NCBI GenBank assembly: GCA_034687125.1
Contig: JAQGBZ010000376.1
Coordinates: forward strand, 1 to 58,645
Source: Neelides folsomi
Taxonomy: Eukaryota; Arthropoda; Collembola; Neelipleona; Neelidae
Reading direction: 5' to 3'
Length of the DNA stretch: 58,645 bases
The translations under genes were made by a program, and so were the position numbers. Below the pieces are notes generated by a model. The model saw nothing but the letters and a program-made list of their open reading frames with translations. It did no database searches and was not told where the DNA came from. Below, piece by piece: positions 37,775-51,700 of this stretch (position 1 is the first letter of the stretch; every line of letters begins with the position of its first letter).

Positions 37775-39253
37775 CTCGCCCTTAGTTATTTCTAAAACAA
37801 AAAAAATTTAAATTCATAAACTCTAGAAAAAATAGGACATTAAATATAAAGCTTAACAAATAAATAGTTAAATACTCTTAAAACGATAATCAAGTAAACA
37901 AAAGGCTAAGAGTCTAATGCTAAAAAGCATATAGGCTAATCGGCATAATTAAGTGGGATTCGAATGTTTAAAATTAAATATCTTTATTATACCTTTCACG
38001 CCATTGTGACTAAATCTATTATGAAAGTAACCGTTAAAACTTGGGTTACGACTTTCCAAAAAATTTGAACATTCACTTGAAATTTATTATCTTTAAGGGG
38101 CCATTAGTGTCCTCCTATTTACAACGTAGTTTAAAGAGTATTTATAATATAATTAAATAAGCATTAATGAATAATTAAACTGGATCGGCTTGAAAGGGGG
38201 AGCATTTGAGCATTATTGGGTGGGGGGATGGAAAAAGCCTGGTTTGACTTTCTGCCTTGCGCTCAAACCCAACCGACGCACCCATTCAACCAACGCCCGA
38301 CAGCCCCTCACCCGAAACACTCAACTCCCCCTTTCCCTCCATTCCGAATAGGAAACCCTGATTGGAAAAGGCCTCTTTAATCTACAATTAAATTAAAGAA
38401 GTTAAACAATCATATATGAATTGATTTAATGGAATGCATTTAATCAACACATTGGCATATTGAATGAAACGAACATTGATACAGATGACGATTAAAGATT
38501 GTGTTCAAGTAGGAAAATGTCAAATTTATTTATTGTATTATATAATTGTTAATAAATTAGTGATGATTTAATACATTTAGCCTTTCGACAAAAGTTTTTA
38601 AATGTGCGCGTTTTGATACAATCACATCTTTTTCAGTGCAATTGTCGACTGTGTCAAGTGCGTTTAACAGAAAAACACAAATGGGGTTGATCATTTTAAA
38701 TAACTGCCGTTATGCGAGTTAACTGGCTTGAAAACCAGAAGAAGGAGAATATAAATTAAGGCTTGCTAATTTTTAGAGTACAATCATACATTATACGTAC
38801 TAGGTACAAGGTTATAAATATTTTGTTTCTTTATATAAAATCACATTCACCACGAGTTAAACCTAGGACCGTTTTTCACCTAAACATTGTTAAGCCATTA
38901 ACTTTATGCTTTCATCTAATAAACAATTTAAAAACTCACCAACGTTCACTTCTTTGTCAAATTTTAAAGAGATTAAAATTATAATGCAGGGAAATTTATT
39001 CTATTGAATATTATTAGAGACTTTCAATCTCTTTTTTACAAATTTCCTTTTCAAGACATGAGAAAAAGTCTCAAAAGAGTCTCCTTTGATTGCCGTTTGT
39101 CTGCGCTTTCTACCGAATTGAATCTTCGACTTTAAGTTAATGAATAAGTTGAAGATTTACTAGGATTTCTGTAGGTATATACATGTAAGGTTCAATGGTT
39201 AAGATGGCTGTCGAAGGTCGAGAAGATGTAAAAGCAAGAATCCAGTTCTACAG
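37775..39253. other. Upstream region of the PHF10-type gene and 3' side of GOLGA7
   Basis: Contains a likely 5'UTR splice acceptor for the PHF10-type gene (minus strand, exon start near 37791). A short GC-rich block at about 38215-38345 contrasts with AT-rich flanks and is the best promoter or first-exon candidate. Sequence from 38400 to 39250 showed nothing recognisable beyond the presumed GOLGA7 3'UTR. Confidence 0.45.
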
Positions 39254-40000
39254 TTATGACCTGGGAGGTTCGGCGAAAATGACAATTTCAATCTAAAGAA
39301 TAAAAAAGTATTGGTTAAGTTGCATTGAAAATGTTGAGAAATAATAACGGTTGCTAATTAATGTTTCTTAAACTAATTTATCTAAATATCTTACACATCG
39401 AAGTCCTCTCTCAAGGGGATCAGTAATTTGGAGGCCTCGTGGCAGGTACACATTTCGATTCTGCTCCACAATGAACTTCGAAAGTCGCCTCAGCGACTAT
39501 TTAAAAAATATAGTCAATTAAAAGCCCGTTAATGCATTTAAGTTAAGAATGGGATAATCTTACTTTTTCATATCTCGTGTCTCTACAAATGTAAATGAGA
39601 TTGGCGGTTAAAAATCCTAGGAAGGAATCGCAGAAAGTTGGGCAATTGAAATCTTCAGCCTTCTCAAAAAAGCTGTTGATTTGAGCCAGGGTATACTCGT
39701 ATGAAGCTTGATCGACCTAAATTGAAATAAATTAAAACCTTACACCTTGTAATACTCAAGAGAAAATTATTTTAAAAAATGAACATTAAGAGGAAATGAA
39801 CTTACTCGGCCGTTGAGTTCAGGAGGGAACTCATTGGAGAATCGGATAGCAATTCCTAGACGGTAATCTCTTTGGACAAAAACCCGAACATTGGCAGGTC
39901 CATTATGAGTGTTGGCTGGAGAATTATTCGAATTTCCTGAATTCGGCCCACTTTGGTTCATCCCACTCGACGAGGTCATTCCACCCAAGTTCCGCGACAT
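39254..40000 (-). CDS. GOLGA7: Golgin subfamily A member 7 (GOLGA7/GCP16, Erf4 family), palmitoyltransferase cofactor
   Basis: Four exons on the minus strand: 40000-39806, 39716-39564, 39496-39395 and 39292-39254. They give 162 residues. The start is the first in-frame ATG (MSRNLGG). A Ser/Asn/Gly-rich leader of about 40 residues precedes the conserved domain: VRVFVQRDYRLG, FPPELNGR, a helical stretch with LGFLTANLIYICRDTRYEK, then FIVEQNRNVYLPRGL and TDPLERGLRCIEIVIF. This matches the Golgin-A7/Erf4 domain along its length. In vertebrates the protein stabilises the DHHC palmitoyltransferase ZDHHC9 at the Golgi, where Ras is palmitoylated. The leader makes it somewhat longer than human GOLGA7 (137 residues). 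A splice acceptor near 40040 suggests a non-coding first exon. The gene is divergent to GPN2. Confidence 0.94.
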
Positions 40001-40921
40001 GTCATTCTCCAAACGTAATTAATCACCTCTCATCCGCACCTTCATAAAATGGCAAATGAATCATTAGTTAATTTTACCAATGAGAAAATAAAATCACAAT
40101 TGTTCCCACCTACCTTCCTCACTCACCAGGCCCTAGATTTTCACGAAAAAGACTTCCTTAATTCGCGTCTCCGGCACATTTTGAAGGAAAATTAGATGAG
40201 TCAAAATTTAAACAAGGAAGGCAAAGGGAATTTGACCTTTTTCCAATTCCCTCCTCTTCACTCTTCCACCCGCTCTCGGCCTCCTTTCGAAGTAGAAGAA
40301 GAAAAGTGAAAGAGCGAGCTGCCGAGCAACTGGAAGAACTTGCAACTTTGAATACGTGGAATTCACGTGGTCTTGCAAAAATTTATTAAGTATTAGTAGC
40401 ATAGGAAATAAAATTTACTTACAAAAATACATTATGCAATATATTTCAAAATGCAAAACCATTGATAGAGCTACTAAATTATAAAATTCACATTTCAATT
40501 CCTTAATGCGTTCCTTGTTTGAAGAAAAAGAAGTTCGTACCCTTTTAAATTCTTAATTTTTTGATAGACATTTTCTTATAGTTCATCTATGTAATATATA
40601 CGAGCGACTGTTCATATTTAATAGACATTTAACTTAAACATAATAATATTTGTCTAGAGAAAGACAAGCACTCGACAACTAGACACAGACGCTAGACGTT
40701 CAGAGGTATATGTGTCCCTCATTTAAAATATTTATTCCATAAACTTCCACTCGAGCATGCGCCACGAAGGAGTGGAGGGAGTCGGAAAATCTGTTTCAGC
40801 TCTGACCACGCGGCCACGCTGAAATGACTGAACCTGAAGTCCTAATTTTGTATTAGTGGTAGTTAATTGTCGTTAAACCCTTAGCAAAACAATTTCTCAC
40901 ACGAGTTACTCGACAAGTAAA
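40001..40921. promoter_or_regulatory. Shared upstream region of divergent GOLGA7 and GPN2
   Basis: About 920 bp separates the two start codons, which face away from each other. The stretch includes the probable GOLGA7 5'UTR exon and intron (40021-40140) and an untranslated leader of GPN2. No TATA box is obvious near either start, as is common for housekeeping genes. That both promoters lie here follows from gene order; the exact sites were not identified. Confidence 0.5.
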
Positions 40922-42109
40922 ATGGACGTTGAAGCTGGAACGAATGCTGAAGCTGGATCTAAGGATGAGAAATTTCATATTTATTGCAAGGGGCAATTGG
41001 TTATTGGCCCACCGGGTAGTGGAAAATCCTCCTACTGCATGGTAATCCCATTTACTTATAAAGATCGATTTATTTCTTATTATTAATTGTCATTTATAGG
41101 TAATGTACGAGGCCATCAAAAGCGAAGGACGAGAAGTATACATCGTGAATCTGGATCCTTCAAACGACTCTTTAAATTACGAACCCGCCCTCGACATCAA
41201 CGACCTTATTCAGGCCAAGGAAGTGATGGAGCATTGTAATCTTGGTCCGAATGGTGCCCTCGTTTATTGTATGAATTTTCTCAGCAAGCACACAGAATGG
41301 CTCTTTAACTTCTTAAAACCCCTTCCAACCACCGCCACGATTTTATTTGATATGCCTGGCCAAGTGAGCGTCATTTATCATTTACATCATGTTAGAACTA
41401 CCATAGTATTCATTCGTTCTTAAATTGAAATTGATTGACTTTAAATTACAGATGGAACTTTACAACTTTCAAAATTGCATCAAGTCTATTTGTTCTTCCC
41501 TCGAAAAAGTTAAAATGAGACTGGTCGTTGTGAATATCGTGGACATTGTGAGATGTTCAGAAGTTGGTAATTAAAAACACCGCTAATTTCATTTATTACA
41601 AATTCTTCATATAAATTCAGTACTCTTCAACTTGATTATATACTATTATATACTACTATGGTATTAAATTTTATAATAAGGTATTGATTAAATTGATGAC
41701 AATTCCAGGTCGATTTGTCGCAATTTTGATGGCGAGTTTGGGGGCTATGATTCAGCTGTCACTTCCCCACATCAACGTACTCTCCAAAATTGATCTTAGG
41801 AAAAAATTAAAGCTCCCCTTTAGACTCAGTTTTTACACCGAAGCAATCGATTTGGACAAGCTAATCGACAGCCTCAACACCGATTGCATCTTGACTAAGA
41901 ATTACAAGATGTTGAACAAGCGGATTGCGGGGTTGGTCGAGTCATTCGAACTTGTGGCCTTTCTTCCGCTCACTCTCACATCAAAAGAGCTCCTTATGAA
42001 CATTTTAACGGAAGCAGACAAAGCCATGGGTTTATTCCATCTCCCCGTAAATCAAAGGACTAATAATGAACGATGTCATTGTTCAAATCCAACATGTCCT
42101 CACCATTAA
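40922..42109 (+). CDS. GPN2: GPN-loop GTPase 2 (RNA polymerase assembly/nuclear import factor)
   Basis: Four exons: 40922-41041, 41100-41363, 41452-41566 and 41709-42109. They give 299 residues in phase. After a short acidic leader come the P-loop GPPGSGKSSYC, an Asp-containing NLDPSND switch region, the family-defining Gly-Pro-Asn loop (NLGPNGALVYCM), the G3 box FDMPGQMEL and a SKID box (LPHINVLSKIDL) that replaces NKxD. The body then matches GPN2, with FYTEAIDLDKL and TLTSKELLMNILTEADKAMG. GPN2 is preferred over GPN1 and GPN3 from these local matches. GPN GTPases help RNA polymerase II assembly and nuclear import. The C-terminus is short and ends in a Cys/His cluster (CHCSNPTCPHH) that I do not recall from human GPN2. 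AATAAA is at 42404-42409. Confidence 0.93.
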
Positions 42110-42729
42110 TTTATCCACAAATTTAAAGCTTGTTATTAATTCAAAGTGTCTTCCATAAGTATTAATTACCTAATATAAATATTTTGTATAATACATTGTA
42201 TACCTTCATAATTCATGTATTTATTCTATCAACTTGTAGTTCTCTAATAGTAAATGCAATGTAATTTTGAATATACCTTACTAATTGAGTTTCAAGACTG
42301 ATTTATTGTTTTTATTAAATGTGTTATTTTCAAGTAATATAAATCAAACTGATTAATTTGTGTGATGAGCTAAAGTATGATGCTATTTATGAAAATCTAT
42401 GAAAATAAAAGATACTTTGAGAACAAACTTTGTTGTCTTTATGAATACAGAATAGGATACAGGGTCGTACATTTATTAAGTAGCCTGCAATAGATTATTA
42501 ATATTGTAAATAAGTAATAAATATAACAAAATCTTAACAAGATTTGTAAAGGAGTAAGAACTGCCGTTATATTATAGTTTAATTAGTAAGCATGAAGATG
42601 ATATCCTATCGTAGGCAGAGTTTAAAAATATTAAAGTTAAAACCTACAACTGTTTCCCTTGCCATTAAGTCAATTCCCTCAGGGATTTAAGTAATTGAGG
42701 TTCGGTTGTTTGAGAGTCATTTGGATGTG
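42110..42729. other. Convergent 3' region between GPN2 and the AUTS2-like gene
   Basis: Presumed 3'UTRs of both genes. The GPN2 poly(A) signal is at 42404-42409. Nothing else was recognised. Confidence 0.6.
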
Positions 42730-45700
42730 CTATCGAGAATGAGATTCCGTCTTCCCCCTCTCTTCAGACTTGGGGCTTTTCGGACCATTCTGACTAGAGT
42801 TGTTGTTGTGGAGGGGGCCGGGCGGCGGCAGAGGAACGTGGTTGGGCTTGATGGGTGGGATGCCGAGCATGGAGAGGCCATAAGGGCCGTTGGGGAACAA
42901 CGGCGGCCGCATCGGCGGACCTCCTCGTCCCAATTCACGATCACTCAACTGAAGCAGCGAGAGACGAAAAGACTCAGCAGAGGAAAGACGAGGGCTGCTC
43001 CCGAACGTCTCCCAACCAGGACCCATCGGCGGAAAAAGTCTACAAATTAATAAATTAATATAATTTCCTGCAATCAACTCCAGTGTTAATTAAAAGTTGT
43101 TATTTTAGTCTATTATAATTAGCATATCAATTTATTACCAAAGTCAATTAATTTCATTTTTACCTCGATGACGTTGGCGGATGAATCGGCGGGGGCTTTT
43201 CGCCCATATAACCCGTATGAACCATTTTTTCCTGGTGTTTGTCGGGGTCTCCATTTGGTTCCTCCTTGGTTCTCGAGGGGAATTTGTGGGAGTGGGATGG
43301 CTGGACGGCAGAGTGGGAGTCAGAGGACCGCGAGCTTCTCGAGTCCGTGTCTCCATTCTCATGAGGAGTCCTCGAGGGTCTCACTGGCGATCGGTCCCTC
43401 AGTGGAGAGGAATCTCTTTTGTCTGAGAACTCGTGGCGGTCTTTGAACTTTTCTCTCCGCGACTCTGTCGGAGTTTTCGTTTCACGCTCAGGTCTTGGCA
43501 TTTGCCACCCTGGCATAAGACCCGGCGACCCAACCAACCCGCCGCTTCTCTGCATCCTACACAAAAAACATTGAATCATTATCGTTATTCTGTAGTAGTT
43601 ACTTGGTAAGTTGTTCGGTTTGGTTTTTACATGTACCTCTGCCAGGGGTCTTGATTACCAAAGGCAGCTGCCAATCCGGATAAATCTCGTCCTAGTAAAT
43701 TCGACCCAAGTCCTCCAAGCCCTCCAAAAGTTGGTCCCATGGAGTTAAAAGAGGGATATCGTGGGAGCGGCGGCCCTGGGGAAAACAAACCTACACGTAG
43801 ATCGCATTGTAAATAAACCAAGAGATCAAATTGGGAAATTCCTTACCCAAATGCGGCGGCGTGTTGAGGAACATTGACGGGTCAAACGGCGGTCGATGTG
43901 GCGGGTGGGGAGACATAATCGGGTAATTCCCTTCCCGCCCCATGGGGTTGTACACAGGGTTTGGCGGTGGTGGTCGAAGGTGGTCCGTGTTGGTCGTGCC
44001 AATGCCGGAGCCCAATGAAGGCGAAAGCGTCGATTTCCCTCCTTGCATCTTCCCCCCTTCGCCCGTCTTCTGCTGGTGTTGGTAAATTTCCCAAGCAATC
44101 CTCACATGCATCGCGTTCCACCGCCCAGTTTTCTAAAACCATATCAATGTTAAACCCTGTGAGAAACAATTGGTGTTGGAATTACCTTCGGCGTAAAGGT
44201 AGACATTTGATTAGGAGGAGCAAAAGGAGTCTGCATATTCGGCGGTGTGAGCATTCCATTAAAGCTTGGGTAAGGAAGCCCAATGTTCCCACGGTAGAAG
44301 GAAGGATCAAACCCCACTTTTTGGAAATCCTTAAACTGGAAATTTAAATAAATTATGTTAAATAAACCATTTTACCAATACGATCAATGTATTATAATAG
44401 AAAACCATCTATTATTCATCTCCAAACATGCAGAAACTCAAATTCAATACGAAGATATTTCTTAATACAATCATGCTTAAAAATATGTAATTCCATTTTA
44501 TACTATAAATTATTAATTTAAAAAACTTTTACCAATAACTCAATTTTTTAGATTGTTAAAATTTATTTGTGTAATTAAACCAGTGCTTACAATAGGAGGT
44601 GGGAAGAGCCCGGCATGTGAGGAAGTTGGCGGATTTGGCTGCCCCGAATTCCCCTGTTGAAGATGCATTGGCGGGAGGGGCGGAAGAAGCGGATGCATTT
44701 CTCCAGGTCGGCCCATAAAACCTCCACCACCACCACCTCGGTCACCCGAAATGAACCGAGACTCCAAGTCACGACGAACAAGCTCACTTGAAGACGAAAC
44801 TCCTACGAATCGTTCAAAAATATCTAAATAATCTAAATAAATTCATCATCTAGCATGTCATTCAATGAGGTCTGAGCTCTTTAAATCATATAAAATCTAC
44901 AAAGAGTTAGACCGAAATTAAATTTACTTTTAATTACTAATAAGTTCACATTGTCTACAGTTAGTCAAATGTTAAGTACAGGTAGTTATTAACAAATAAC
45001 TAAATATTTAGAATATTTAAAACCATTTTTTTAAATTACCATGAAAGAGAGAGTCCGGTGGGGATCCAAAAGGCGACCCTGAGTGGGACGAGATGGAGTT
45101 GAGGGGAAGAATCGGCGGGGCGAACATTGCCCCTCCGTGTGGTGACAAAATACCAGCCGAGGAAAGGATGTTCGGAAAGACGCTATGATGTGAAGTGGGA
45201 ACTTGCTGAGACCCGGGTCCTAAATTCCCTTGTGGTTGGGGTGGAGTTCGTCGAGGAACCGGAGACACGCCAGGTACACTGCTAATCCCACAAACATCTC
45301 ATTAATTAAATCCATCCTGGAATCGGAGATTTGGAAATCCGACACTTTTCAATCCCATCAACTAATTTGGCATTACTTACTTAATGTTAGAATGTACATA
45401 GAATTGAGTAGAGTTCGCAGTATGTATTATAAGTTAAATATTTAATATATAACTTTCCTATTCTAAAAAATATTTATTGTATTGAATTTACCTCAACCAA
45501 GAAGCGGCCTTGGAGTAAGACAAGCTTTGGAGCGGAGACAAATTAGGCGGGAGTTGGGGAACCGAATTGCTGCTCACGGGTGTCACACTGGTCCGACTCA
45601 AGCTGCTCACATTGCTACTACAAACGAGGAGGAAATTGACTTTCTTCTCATTTCGATCAACTATTACCTAAAGCTGTCCCTGGAAGGGCTATGTCCCCTC

Positions 45701-48700
45701 GGGGAGTGGTTGCGGGAAGATGGCGGAATCACCGGAGGTGCTTGACCCGTCTGACTCCCCTGGTTGGGGCTCCTTCTGGAAGAGGAGTCCAAGAGTCTGG
45801 CTATGGACCCAAACGCTGCGGATTTATTCGTTGCCCCACCAGGACCTAAAATAACCCCGATCAGTCTCCTCCGTCCAAAAGTTTAAATAAATCATTTTTA
45901 ATATAAATCAAGTACCTTTGGGCGAAACTCGTCCAATTGGCACCACAATATTCGCTCCGCTGTTGGTCTAAAATATAATAAATTTTAATTTATAAAAAGC
46001 TCAAACTCTACTAATATTACCTATTATTTATGTAGTAAGTTCCGAGAATTAAATTTTTTAATTTAAAGTACAGGATGTAACTAACTACATATTTTATATT
46101 GTTAACTACATTTTACTTTCTATTTGTATATATGTAATGTAACTAATGTAAAGTTTATTAAATTTTCTCATTTATTTTATTTATACAAATGTATCGAATT
46201 TGTCTCAAATTAAGAAATTGTACTAATAATGATTAAATACCGAAAGGGGTTCCGGAGTAGGATTCTTCGAGGGCAGAATGGTGAGGCGGTCGTTTGGCGG
46301 TGAGTCAGTTGGAGTGTCCGGTTGAAGGGACGGACCAAAGGGTGTGCTCACTCGAGTGATGGCCGTCGTGGCGTAGGGAGTGAAAAGCGTCTGTGGTCCA
46401 CTCCTCACACGATCTTCACCTTCAGAGTGACCGTTGAACTCTCGACCCCCAACAACGCCATTCTGATAACACAAATTATACAAATTATATAACTTATAAA
46501 CGAACAAATTGAAAAGAGTATTTATAATATGTATGTACAAAGTATACCAATACCAATATATACCGGTATTCAAATTAAATCTTTGAATTCTCTATTAAAT
46601 TGTTTAAATTGATTTTGAAATAAAACAATTTACCGAGTCGGGATTCGGAGTATCCGGGGTGTCCTTGGTCGACTGCGTGTCTAAAGAGGCACTCGAAGCC
46701 CCACTCGTACTGGAAGCCGACGTGGAAGACTTCTCTTGATGAATGTGATTCCACTGGATGCTAATTACTTTCTCTTCATATGCTCCGTGAAGATTGTCCG
46801 GCAGGTATGGTGACGAACCTGTGGAACCAATTCCTCCATTACCAATCATCCAACATACTCTAATATTATACATATGTATATACGTTTGTATTAACTCATA
46901 TGGGTCCCAACAAGTTCTACAATAAATAAAGTGTGTATTTTATATTGGCCAAATCGCCAAATGTCCAAATGTGTTTATGTCGAATGTGGGGGCCGCCCGA
47001 GACGTTTATAATCAGGTAGATGGGAAAAGGTGTTTCCAGCTGCTTCAACACCATCACACTTTAACTACTTGTCCTTTGAGGCTATTAAAATTTAATAGCG
47101 CCAAATTGCATTTTACGACTCGCCTTCCCTCACTGGCTCCTAAACCATTAAAAGACCGAACCGAATCCTCCTTTTTTCTTCAATGTACCTAGTATATATG
47201 TTATATATGATCAACTCGGAGGCATAAAACGAGTCAAAAACTTAACGACCCATGAACAACAATAAAGGAGAACAATAAATGGGAAACAATCAAGTGATCA
47301 CTTTCCCTCTATTAATGTTGAGAAATTGGGCAAAGCCCTCATTATTGGGATTTCAATACGATCAATGGACCATATATTTGCGAATGGTTATTGTAGATTT
47401 GAACATGATGGTGGCAAACTCATGGTTTCGTTCCTGGAGCTTGGGTCGGAAGCGATTTGAAAAAGTGGTTTAATCTCAGCTCATCTGAGAGGGAAAATTA
47501 AAGGAGGATTTCCTCTGGCGGCGGTGCATTCTGAAGAGGGTGAATGGTAGGAGAAGTGTGGCTCGATTGTTCGGGTCCGGAGGCGGTGGCCCCGGGACCG
47601 ACCGGGGAACTCGGGGAAAGAAAACAAAGTGGCGGGCGGAGGGAGGTTCTTTTTCCCGAGAATCTTTCCTCCGCCTGTGCCTCACACATTATCCCCTCCT
47701 CCTCCTCCTGTCCCAAAAGTGGAGTGAGGAGAGCCACTAATTCCACGGATCGATTTCCCTCTCCCACATCCTCACAACTCTGACAATTATGAACAAAGTC
47801 CCTTAATCCCACTTAACCTCCCATTTACCATCCAAATGCACCACCAAAGTCATCACCCTTCCACTATTAATTATTGGGTTGATCAAAACAATTAATTCAA
47901 TTCCTCACCTTTTCGCGGCGGTGCAAAAAGATCCGAGCAGCCATCAGATACCTAAAAAAGAAAAAAAGATTAAAATCTCAACAGCCCTTCAACCCTCTTA
48001 CTTCCAAAAGGATCTCTTCAAGATCTTATAAAGATCTAACAAAATGATATTCAAACATCCCCCCCACCCGAATATCTCATCAAATTTTGACATTCTTCAT
48101 GACTCGGCTTTTCTTTTTATTATTACGTATATATCATTTAACCAAAGGTCCTCTCAATGCCCTCCTATCATTTAATTTGAGAATATCACACATTGGATCG
48201 TCCCTATCAAAGTATGAATTGATATAGAGCCATTTATAAGAGAGCAATATGAGTTATAATAATGTATATATTAACCGAGTCCATTACATTCCTCTTTGAA
48301 TAAAGAAAGGGAAAATGGGGAATAATGGGGAGATAAAAGCATTAAAGAGGCGAGAAGATGAGAAAACCCTCAGCTGAGACCAACATTAATATTGATTCAT
48401 GACGACCCCGACGAATTTCCCCGGAAATAAGGGAAACCCTCGAGAGGTTCATTAATCTCTCAAACAACCCTCCCCAACATCTCCAAATTCCAAAAGACAC
48501 AAGTGGATCATTTGAGAGTGGATGCACAATTAAACAAATCTCTCTATTATGGTATTTTTAAAACAAAATGACAATGGAATCCGCATTCCCAAACCAGCAA
48601 CCAAAACATGAAAAATGTGAATCAATGAAAATTCCTCAAATCTCAAAATATCTCCTCATGTTTTAATTTAAGATGTAAAAGATAAATTGATATTATTTTC

Positions 48701-51700
48701 AAATGTCGGCCGCAGACCACCAAACATTGAACAACAAACATGAGACTCCCCCCTCAACCTTCCCACCCTCTCACCCGGCCAACTCCAAAAGTCCTGGAAA
48801 GTGAGAAGTGTGTTGGAGGTGGAAAGTGGGCAAAGTCAGGCGATTTTCACATCCAAAGGGTAATCTTCATTTAGGAACGGACATGGGTGTGAAAGAAAGT
48901 CAGGGGTCTTCAACATAATACAATCATCATTCCACATTACCTCAAAAGTAAATACCTCAAATGACAAATGGAATCGGGAGCTAATTACTCTCCAACCCGG
49001 TCAAAAACCAAAAAGGGGTTTCAGTCCCAAACTATTGACTTTTTCTCCTCCTTTTCGGGTTCATATATTGATTAGGCGGATGGGAGAGAGGGAGAAAGAT
49101 CCCGGGTATATGGATCCGAGGGGGGAGATATATATCTGGGTTTTTTCTTCAAATCTTTGGAGTTGTCCTTTGAATGGGTTCAAACATTTGGTTCCCGACT
49201 CTATGGAGGCAACGGAGCGTAGGAGGGCCGTAATGTCTCTCTTCCCCTCCCTCACTCACACCCGATGACAAATTCACTTCTCAAGAGCTTCCGCAAATTC
49301 GAAAAGCACATACCTCGAGACCCACGTGGAACCACAGTCTAATCCCATCAACAACATCCTTCCCGAATCCCTCAGTAATTAATACCAATACCTGGTTGTT
49401 GTATTAATCATTTAGAAATCCATTCAGCATTGAATATATAATTTAGGAATTTGATAAATATTCAAAACATTGTTTTTAATATTCCAATATACCCAAGTCT
49501 GGAAATGTTCAATTGAGTATATGGGTATGTAATGTTTAATTCAAAAGGATTGTTAAATAAATACCAGAAGGATAAATAAATAGGAAAGAAATAAAGAGGA
49601 ATGATGATATCAAAAGGAGGAGTATAAAAGTAATGATTTCTCTTTAAAAAACCCTTATAATTCCTGTCCCTACGTGGCTGGAGGAATGAGGAGTAAATCT
49701 CTGAAAAGGGGAAAAGAAAACAGGCGGAGATAATAAGAAATGAGGGGCCGGGGGAGTGGGAAGACTATACAAAGTTTTCCCACGTCTGTCACGTTGAGGC
49801 CGGAGAAGTCAAAAAGTAAAAGGGAATTTGATGAAACCAAAACGGCGTGACTGGAAAGTCAAATTCCTCCTTTCCCCGTCCGAGGATCGAGAGGGAGAGA
49901 TTGATCCACCATGTTAGAAGTCTCCCAACCCTCGAACGACTCCTCATTACACCAAACAAGTCTTTTTAATTCAAAACCCCCAGCTTCCACAAAAGACGTT
50001 TTTTATAATATCGTCAATCCACCATACTCAAAATAGTTTCCTTAAAAAAATTAAAAATCCTCTATCTTAAAGTTAGCTAAATTTGAAAATAAAATCATGA
50101 AAATTAATAAAATTCTTTCTATTCCGTTAAATTCTTAAATGTAACTTGAAAAATAAAATCCTTCAAATCCTTGTTTTGTTATAATAGTTAAAAAAAACTC
50201 GGATTTTTCCCTTGTACCGGAGAGATGGAACTGGGCGGATGAAAAATCTCGTTGTACATGTGAGGGTGACGAGATTTATTAGCCTGTCATAATTATGAAA
50301 AGGGAAAGAAGGGAGCGGGACAAAAGGCGACCCTCATTCAGGCCATTCACAAAAGCTCAACCTCAATGGGCAAAGCTTGAGGGAGGATCAACCGAGGATA
50401 TTTCGACCACTGGGTATATCCCCACATAAATATCAATTAAATATACAATATAAATATATATTATTATACACAGAAATGTACCAAAAGTATCCATCTCCAC
50501 TATACTAAATATTAAATGTATGATCATATGTCATTAATGGTTATCAATTCCCTCCATTCACTCTTCCCCAGACACGCCACAATTTTTTTCCATTGAAGGA
50601 ACTTAATAGGTGTCAATAATCATAATAACTTTGTATGAAATGGATCCCATTGAAAACCCCTCGGCTTTTATCCTCAATGGACATTCTTGGGGTCCTTTTT
50701 GGATAGAGGGGAAAAGATAGAGGAAGTATTTGTCCATACTATTGGTATATATACATAAATACTTTGAAAATCCATGACATTTCCCCACCTTTATAAAATA
50801 GAAAATCTCAAGATTCCCTCAATTGTTCTCCCACATTTGGGGGGATCCAAAAATAGGGTCTGAAGACAAGACATCTGGTAGGAATAAAAACATTTTCCCC
50901 TACCAATGTGTTTGTGAACACATGAGTTCTCCATCATCTCACCATTTCACTTGAAGACGATGGGTCCGCATCGCATGTGCCAGTTCTCCTAAGTATTCCC
51001 TATTATGTTCCAAAACGAAGGGTTATGGTCTCCGCACGGGGCGAGAAAGTGAGTTAACATACTTGTCCCGACTCCTGCGCTCCCCCTCTTTTACCACCCT
51101 CAACAGCGTCAACACTCACTCACACCCGACATCAAACGATGAGGGACCAAGAAGGAAACTCGGAAATCCAGCTGTGACAATAAATACTCTATTATGGGTA
51201 AGAGGGGAGAGCGGACAAATGAGCGCACTTCACTCAAACATCTATTTAAACACGGTCGATTCGCGGGGTTTTCAAACACCGCCGTTCGTCGATTAAACAA
51301 ACTCTTCCAAATCAACACAATTGGTTCAAGATACAATTCCAGGAATGAATTGATACAACACTTTAATTTCCTAGCCACAACTTCACTCAATTCATGTTTT
51401 AAACGCCAGGAATGGAATATGCGAAACAATCCCGGATTGCTCTGCACTTTCAAATTGGGGAGTCTTAATTGGTCAAGTTGGGGAGTTGTGACCGGCGGGT
51501 AATGCGGGTAGGAAGAGAGTAAGTGAGAGTGATGCGAGTCGGGCAACGTGTTCGTGTCTACTGTGGACGGCAGGAGGTCAGACGCAAAAAGCATTTCCCC
51601 CCGGTTCCAGAGACGCATGCTCTGGCGGCAGGAGCGAGGAGAACTCCCGAGATCACCTTTTTATCTCCCTTCACACCGCCGTGGAAAAAATCCCCATTTT

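Noticed and set aside
47476..47812. Pro/Arg-rich frames on both strands next to the AUTS2-like exon at 47909
   Set aside because: Tempting as an extra exon, but exons 47951-47909 and 46818-46634 join in phase without it, and no splice pair was needed.
51109..51618. 169-codon minus-strand frame in the AUTS2-like intron
   Set aside because: No recognised domain and equally long frames on the other strand; kept only as part of a finding about the GC-rich islands.
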